Source: SAR202 cluster bacterium
GTDB lineage: Bacteria; Chloroflexota; Dehalococcoidia; UBA3495
Assembly: GCA_009392075.1 (NCBI GenBank)
Contig: VFHG01000124.1
Location: forward strand, 1 to 8,647
DNA length: 8,647 nucleotides
Direction of reading: 5' to 3'
The position numbers were made by a program, and so were the translations under genes. The notes beneath the pieces are model-generated. The model had not been told where the DNA came from, did not search any database, and was given only the letters and a program-made list of their open reading frames with translations. This document shows, in pieces, positions 5,564 through 8,647 of the stretch. Every line of letters begins with the position of its first letter. The first letter of the stretch is position 1.

Positions 5564-6724
5564 ATGGGCCACATGCAAAGGGCCGTTGAACTGGCCCAAG
5601 AGGTTGTGGGGTCCACCAGCCCCAATCCCGCGGTCGGCGCGGTGCTGGTCAAAGACGGGGTTGAGATCGGGACCGGCACCACCCAACCGCCAGGGCAAGA
5701 CCATGCCGAAATAGTTGCCCTGAAACAGGCCTCGGACCAAGCCCGGGGCGCCACCCTCTACACCACTTTGGAACCATGTTGCACCTGGGGCCGCACCCCA
5801 CCGTGCACCAAAGCTATCATCACTGCCGGCATCACCGAGGTCCATTACGCTGTCATCGACCCCAACCCTGATGTATCCGGCAAAGGGAGAGACGAACTGG
5901 CTGCCGCCGGCATCGTGGTTGTGGAGGAAGAGTCTGAAGGTGCCCGGGAGCTCTACGAGGCGTTCGCTAAGCAGATCACCACCGGCACACCTTTCGTCAC
6001 CGTCAAGTACGCCATGACGCTCGATGGCAAGATCGCCACCCACACCGGTGACTCCAAGTGGGTCACCGGCCCAGAGGCCAGGGGATTCGTGCAGCAGATG
6101 CGCCGGGTCTGCGACGCAATATTGGTGGGCGTGAACACAGCGCTGACCGACGACCCGTATCTGACCGCCCGCGACGATGACGGTACGCCCTTAGAACGCC
6201 AGCCGCTGCGGGTTGTGCTGGACAGTGTCTGCCATACCCCAGTCAAATCTGTGATGTTCAACCAACCGGGATCCACGCTCATCGCCACCACGCAAGCCGC
6301 CCCCGATGAACGGGTACTGGCTCTGGAACAGACAGGCGCTGAAGTGGTGGTGCTGCCCGCCGGGGAAGACCGGCGCGTGGACCTGCGGGCCTTGCTCAGC
6401 CACCTTGGTTCCCGGGGCGTGGTGAATCTGTTGGTGGAAGGCGGCGGCTCGGTGCATGGGGCGTTCTTCGACATGGGTCTGGTGGACAAGGTCTACGCCT
6501 TCGTCGCCCCAGTGATCGTCGGCGGCGAGACTTCTCTCTCGCCGGTTGAAGGCTCAGGGATTGTCATGATGGCCGACGCGTGGACGTTGACCGGCACACG
6601 CACCGAGCAAATTGGCCCGGATTGGCTCATAATAGGTTATCCAACAAGGAAATCGTCTGTGATGGACTCTTTTGACACAGACGATGAAGCGGACAATGAA
6701 ACGGACGATCTGGAAATCGAATAA
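5564..6724 (+). CDS. ribD: Bifunctional diaminohydroxyphosphoribosylaminopyrimidine deaminase / 5-amino-6-(5-phosphoribosylamino)uracil reductase
   Basis: It performs the two middle steps of riboflavin synthesis on the pyrimidine made by GTP cyclohydrolase II: zinc-dependent ring deamination, then NADPH-dependent reduction of the ribosyl group. 386 residues. The N-terminal deaminase (about 1-145) has SPNPAVGAVLVKDG, H47-A-E49 and PC72CTWGRTPPC81; the zinc ligands H47, C72, C81 and the proton shuttle E49 match the spacing of B. subtilis RibG. The C-terminal reductase (about 146-360) has VTVKYAMTLDGKIA, SKWVTGPEAR, ILVGVNTALTDDP and VNLLVEGGGSVHGAFF. A strongly acidic tail of about 25 residues after WLIIGYP is unusual. 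I chose the ATG at 5564, 8 nt after the dcd stop, because it aligns with RibG. A TTG at 5552 overlapping the dcd stop (TTGA), with AGG 4 nt upstream, and an ATG at 5573 are alternatives. Close spacing suggests translational coupling to dcd. Confidence 0.96.
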   Translation: MGHMQRAVELAQEVVGSTSPNPAVGAVLVKDGVEIGTGTTQPPGQDHAEIVALKQASDQARGATLYTTLEPCCTWGRTPPCTKAIITAGITEVHYAVIDPNPDVSGKGRDELAAAGIVVVEEESEGARELYEAFAKQITTGTPFVTVKYAMTLDGKIATHTGDSKWVTGPEARGFVQQMRRVCDAILVGVNTALTDDPYLTARDDDGTPLERQPLRVVLDSVCHTPVKSVMFNQPGSTLIATTQAAPDERVLALEQTGAEVVVLPAGEDRRVDLRALLSHLGSRGVVNLLVEGGGSVHGAFFDMGLVDKVYAFVAPVIVGGETSLSPVEGSGIVMMADAWTLTGTRTEQIGPDWLIIGYPTRKSSVMDSFDTDDEADNETDDLEIE

Positions 6725-6745
6725 CCTTTAAGTGAACTGCAGAAA

Positions 6746-7321
6746 GTGTTTACCGGAATTGTAGAAGAAGTGGGCGTTGTCGCAAAGATCAGCGATAAAG
6801 CCATGACCGTTCAGGCTTCAAAGATCACCGCGGATTTGAAGCTGGGTGACAGCATCGCGGTAAACGGAGCGTGTCTTACCGCCATCGATTTCAGCCGGAG
6901 CGAATTCTCCGTGGACCTGTCGCCGGAGACCATGCGGCGAACCTCCCTGGGCCAGCTTTCAGCAGGCGGACCGGTGAACCTGGAGCGGGCGCTGTTGGCC
7001 AGCGACCGGATGGGTGGCCACATTGTGCAGGGCCATGTGGACGGGACCGGCCGCGTTACGTCCACCAAGCAAGAAGGCGATTCCATAATCTTTCGCATCA
7101 GAGTTCCGAAACGCCTGCATCGCTATATCGTTGAAAAGGGTTTTGTCGCGGTTGACGGTATCAGTTTGACCGTGGTAAAAAGAGGTGTCTCATCGTTCAC
7201 TTTGGCTGTGATACCATACACGCTGAATAATACTAATTTGCCTTCATTATCTGTTGGTGACCGGGTGAACCTGGAGGCCGACATTTTGGCCAAGTATGTA
7301 GAGAGTCTTCTGGACCGTTGA
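6746..7321 (+). CDS. ribE: Riboflavin synthase, alpha subunit type
   Basis: It dismutates two 6,7-dimethyl-8-ribityllumazine molecules into riboflavin and the diaminouracil intermediate, the last step of the pathway. 191 residues, compared with about 210 in many bacteria. It consists of two tandem lumazine-binding barrels: the first (about 1-88) with MFTGIVEE, NGACLTA and VDLSPETMRRTSLG; the second (about 89-191) with MGGHIVQGHVDGTG, DGISLTV and IPYTLNNTNL. NGACLTA is a mild variant of the more usual NGVCLTV. The start is GTG at 6746, fixed by the near-invariant MFTGIVEE N-terminus. The Shine-Dalgarno is weak (AGAAAG just upstream). It begins 21 nt after the ribD stop. The stretch around 7181-7260 is clearly more AT-rich than its surroundings but stays in frame and conserved. 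Some genomes call this gene ribC. Confidence 0.96.
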   Translation: MFTGIVEEVGVVAKISDKAMTVQASKITADLKLGDSIAVNGACLTAIDFSRSEFSVDLSPETMRRTSLGQLSAGGPVNLERALLASDRMGGHIVQGHVDGTGRVTSTKQEGDSIIFRIRVPKRLHRYIVEKGFVAVDGISLTVVKRGVSSFTLAVIPYTLNNTNLPSLSVGDRVNLEADILAKYVESLLDR

Positions 7322-7358
7322 TCCAGGGGCCGAAGACTAAGGGTGTTAAGGAAAAAAA

Positions 7359-8564
7359 ATGCCTCTGTGCAGTCTCGAAGAAGGGCTTGAAGAGCTAAAA
7401 GCGGGCCGGTTCCTCATCGTTGTCGATGACGAGAACCGTGAGAACGAAGGTGACCTGGTGATGCCCGCCGAGATGGTGACTCCAGAGGCTGTTAACTTCG
7501 TCGTAACCCACGCCCGTGGCCTCCTTTGTATGCCCATCATCGGAGAGCGGCTGGATGAACTTCAGATGCCTCTGATGATCTCAGCCAACGGCTCAGAGAA
7601 GAACCAGACTGCATTTACCGTGTCTGTGGACTACAACGTAAACACCACCACCGGTATCTCTGCCGGAGACCGCGCGGCCACCATTCTGGCCATGCTGGAC
7701 CCGGCCGCCAAGCCTGAAGAATTCACCCGTCCCGGACACCTTTTCCCGCTGCGGTACCATCCCGGCGGAGTGCTGGCCCGGGCCGGTCACACAGAAGCCG
7801 CGGTTGACCTCTGCGAGATGGTGGGCTTGTACCCCGCCGGTATCGTCTGCGAGATCATGGCTGAAGACGGCTCTATGTCCCGCCTTCCTGAGTTGGAGCG
7901 ATTCGCCGACGAGCACGGTCTCAAGATTCTCAGCATCGCCCAGATCATCGCCCAGCGCCGCCGCACCGAGCGTTTAATCGAGCGCGTGGCCGAGGCCCGC
8001 CTCCCGACCCGCTACGGCCCATTTCAAGCGATCGCTTACAAGAGCCACGTGGACACCGGCGAGCACATCGCCTTGACTATCGGCGAGTGGACCGAAGACG
8101 AGCCTGTCTTGGTTCGCATCCACAGCGAATGCCTCACCGGAGATGTCTTCGGCAGCATGCGATGCGACTGCGGTGAGCAGATCGACCTGGCGCTACAGCA
8201 GATCTCGCAAGAGGGGAACGGTATCTTCCTCTACATGCGCCAAGAAGGCCGAGGCATCGGTCTCCACAACAAGATCAAGGCCTATTCTCTGCAGGACCAG
8301 GGCCTGGACACTGTGGAAGCCAACGAAACCTTGGGATTCGAGCCTGACCTACGTCATTACGGCGTGGGCGCGCAGATCCTCCGGGACTTGGGAGTGCGCA
8401 AACTGAACCTGCTGACCAACAATCCCAAGAAAGTGGTTGGCCTCTCAGGCTTCGATCTGGAGATTGTCGACCGCATCCCCGTAGAGGCGGAAGTAACCGA
8501 CGAGAACCGGACCTATATGAAGACCAAGAAAGCCCGCATGGGGCACATTCTCGGCAACTGCTAG
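7359..8564 (+). CDS. ribBA: Bifunctional 3,4-dihydroxy-2-butanone-4-phosphate synthase / GTP cyclohydrolase II
   Basis: It supplies both precursors of riboflavin. The RibB half (about 1-200) converts ribulose 5-phosphate to dihydroxybutanone phosphate plus formate; it shows DDENRENEGDLVMPAE (acidic metal-binding motif, residues 23-38), NTTTGISAGDRA, TRPGHLFPLRY, RAGHTEAAVDL with metal ligand H144, and CEIMAEDGSMSR. The RibA half (about 205-401) opens GTP to the diaminopyrimidine. Its zinc ligands C258, C269 and C271 keep the E. coli spacing, followed by MRQEGRGIGLHNKIKAYSLQ, DTVEANETLGF and LLTNNPKKV. 401 residues is the normal length for RibBA fusions, and all catalytic landmarks in both halves are present. 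AAGGA (7348-7352) stands 6 nt before the ATG, with a run of eight A ending at the start codon. It begins 37 nt after ribE. The next expected operon gene, ribH, would lie beyond the right edge. Confidence 0.97.
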   Translation: MPLCSLEEGLEELKAGRFLIVVDDENRENEGDLVMPAEMVTPEAVNFVVTHARGLLCMPIIGERLDELQMPLMISANGSEKNQTAFTVSVDYNVNTTTGISAGDRAATILAMLDPAAKPEEFTRPGHLFPLRYHPGGVLARAGHTEAAVDLCEMVGLYPAGIVCEIMAEDGSMSRLPELERFADEHGLKILSIAQIIAQRRRTERLIERVAEARLPTRYGPFQAIAYKSHVDTGEHIALTIGEWTEDEPVLVRIHSECLTGDVFGSMRCDCGEQIDLALQQISQEGNGIFLYMRQEGRGIGLHNKIKAYSLQDQGLDTVEANETLGFEPDLRHYGVGAQILRDLGVRKLNLLTNNPKKVVGLSGFDLEIVDRIPVEAEVTDENRTYMKTKKARMGHILGNC

Positions 8565-8647
8565 ATTTCAGTCTTCCAACACCCAACAAAAAAGCCCAGC
8601 TGGTAAATCCTCGGAGTGGTTAACGTAGGCGCGGGTTTCCAATCCGC
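8565..8647. other. Sequence after ribBA with a terminal hairpin cut by the window edge
   Basis: No ORF start or intrinsic terminator is visible in these 83 nt. The last 17 nt (8631-8647) can fold as GCGGG / TTTCCAA / TCCGC: a 5-bp stem with one G-T pair and a 7-nt loop, the geometry of a tRNA anticodon arm. The upstream sequence does not give convincing D-arm or acceptor elements, so I do not call a tRNA. Confidence 0.25.

Overview
This is a GC-rich bacterial stretch of ordinary chromosomal character. It holds no phage, IS, CRISPR or rRNA signature. The gene content is a bacterial-type SelA, a bifunctional-type Dcd, a RibD/RibE/RibBA set, an acyl-CoA dehydrogenase and a SIMPL-domain lipoprotein. 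Together with mixed ATG/GTG starts and many short weak Shine-Dalgarno sites, this would fit a Chloroflexota (Dehalococcoidia/SAR202-like) genome. That placement is inference, as no marker gene in the window proves it.

Left block (1-1746, minus strand): selA, selenocysteine synthase, is followed 48 nt downstream by the start of an alpha/beta-hydrolase gene that runs off the left edge. The hydrolase has glycine where the nucleophilic serine is expected. Centre-left (1747-2316): a divergent intergenic region holds an extended -10 promoter, a hairpin at the predicted transcript start, and a small ORF for a 68-residue secreted-type peptide. Centre (2317-3549): an acyl-CoA dehydrogenase-family protein lacks a glutamate at both known catalytic-base positions. 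A 359-nt gap follows, containing an AT-rich nested inverted repeat that may act as a terminator. Next comes a SIMPL (DUF541) lipoprotein (3909-4760) with an extra CxxC, closed by a strong intrinsic terminator.

Right block (4868-8564): a recognisable sigma70-type promoter and a 5' leader hairpin precede dcd, ribD, ribE and ribBA, all on the plus strand with gaps of 8, 21 and 37 nt, so they are almost certainly one operon. RibBA makes both riboflavin precursors (from GTP and from ribulose 5-phosphate). RibD carries out the deamination and reduction steps. RibE condenses two lumazines into riboflavin. Lumazine synthase (RibH) is the one missing enzyme and would be expected just beyond the right edge. 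Dcd at the head of the operon makes dUMP/dUTP for thymidylate synthesis, which ties nucleotide supply to flavin supply. No FMN riboswitch was found in the leader.

I did not find a clearly new multi-gene system. The items most worth a second look are the two enzyme-family members with altered catalytic residues, the small secreted peptide with its own promoter, and the dcd-led riboflavin operon with its non-riboswitch leader hairpin.
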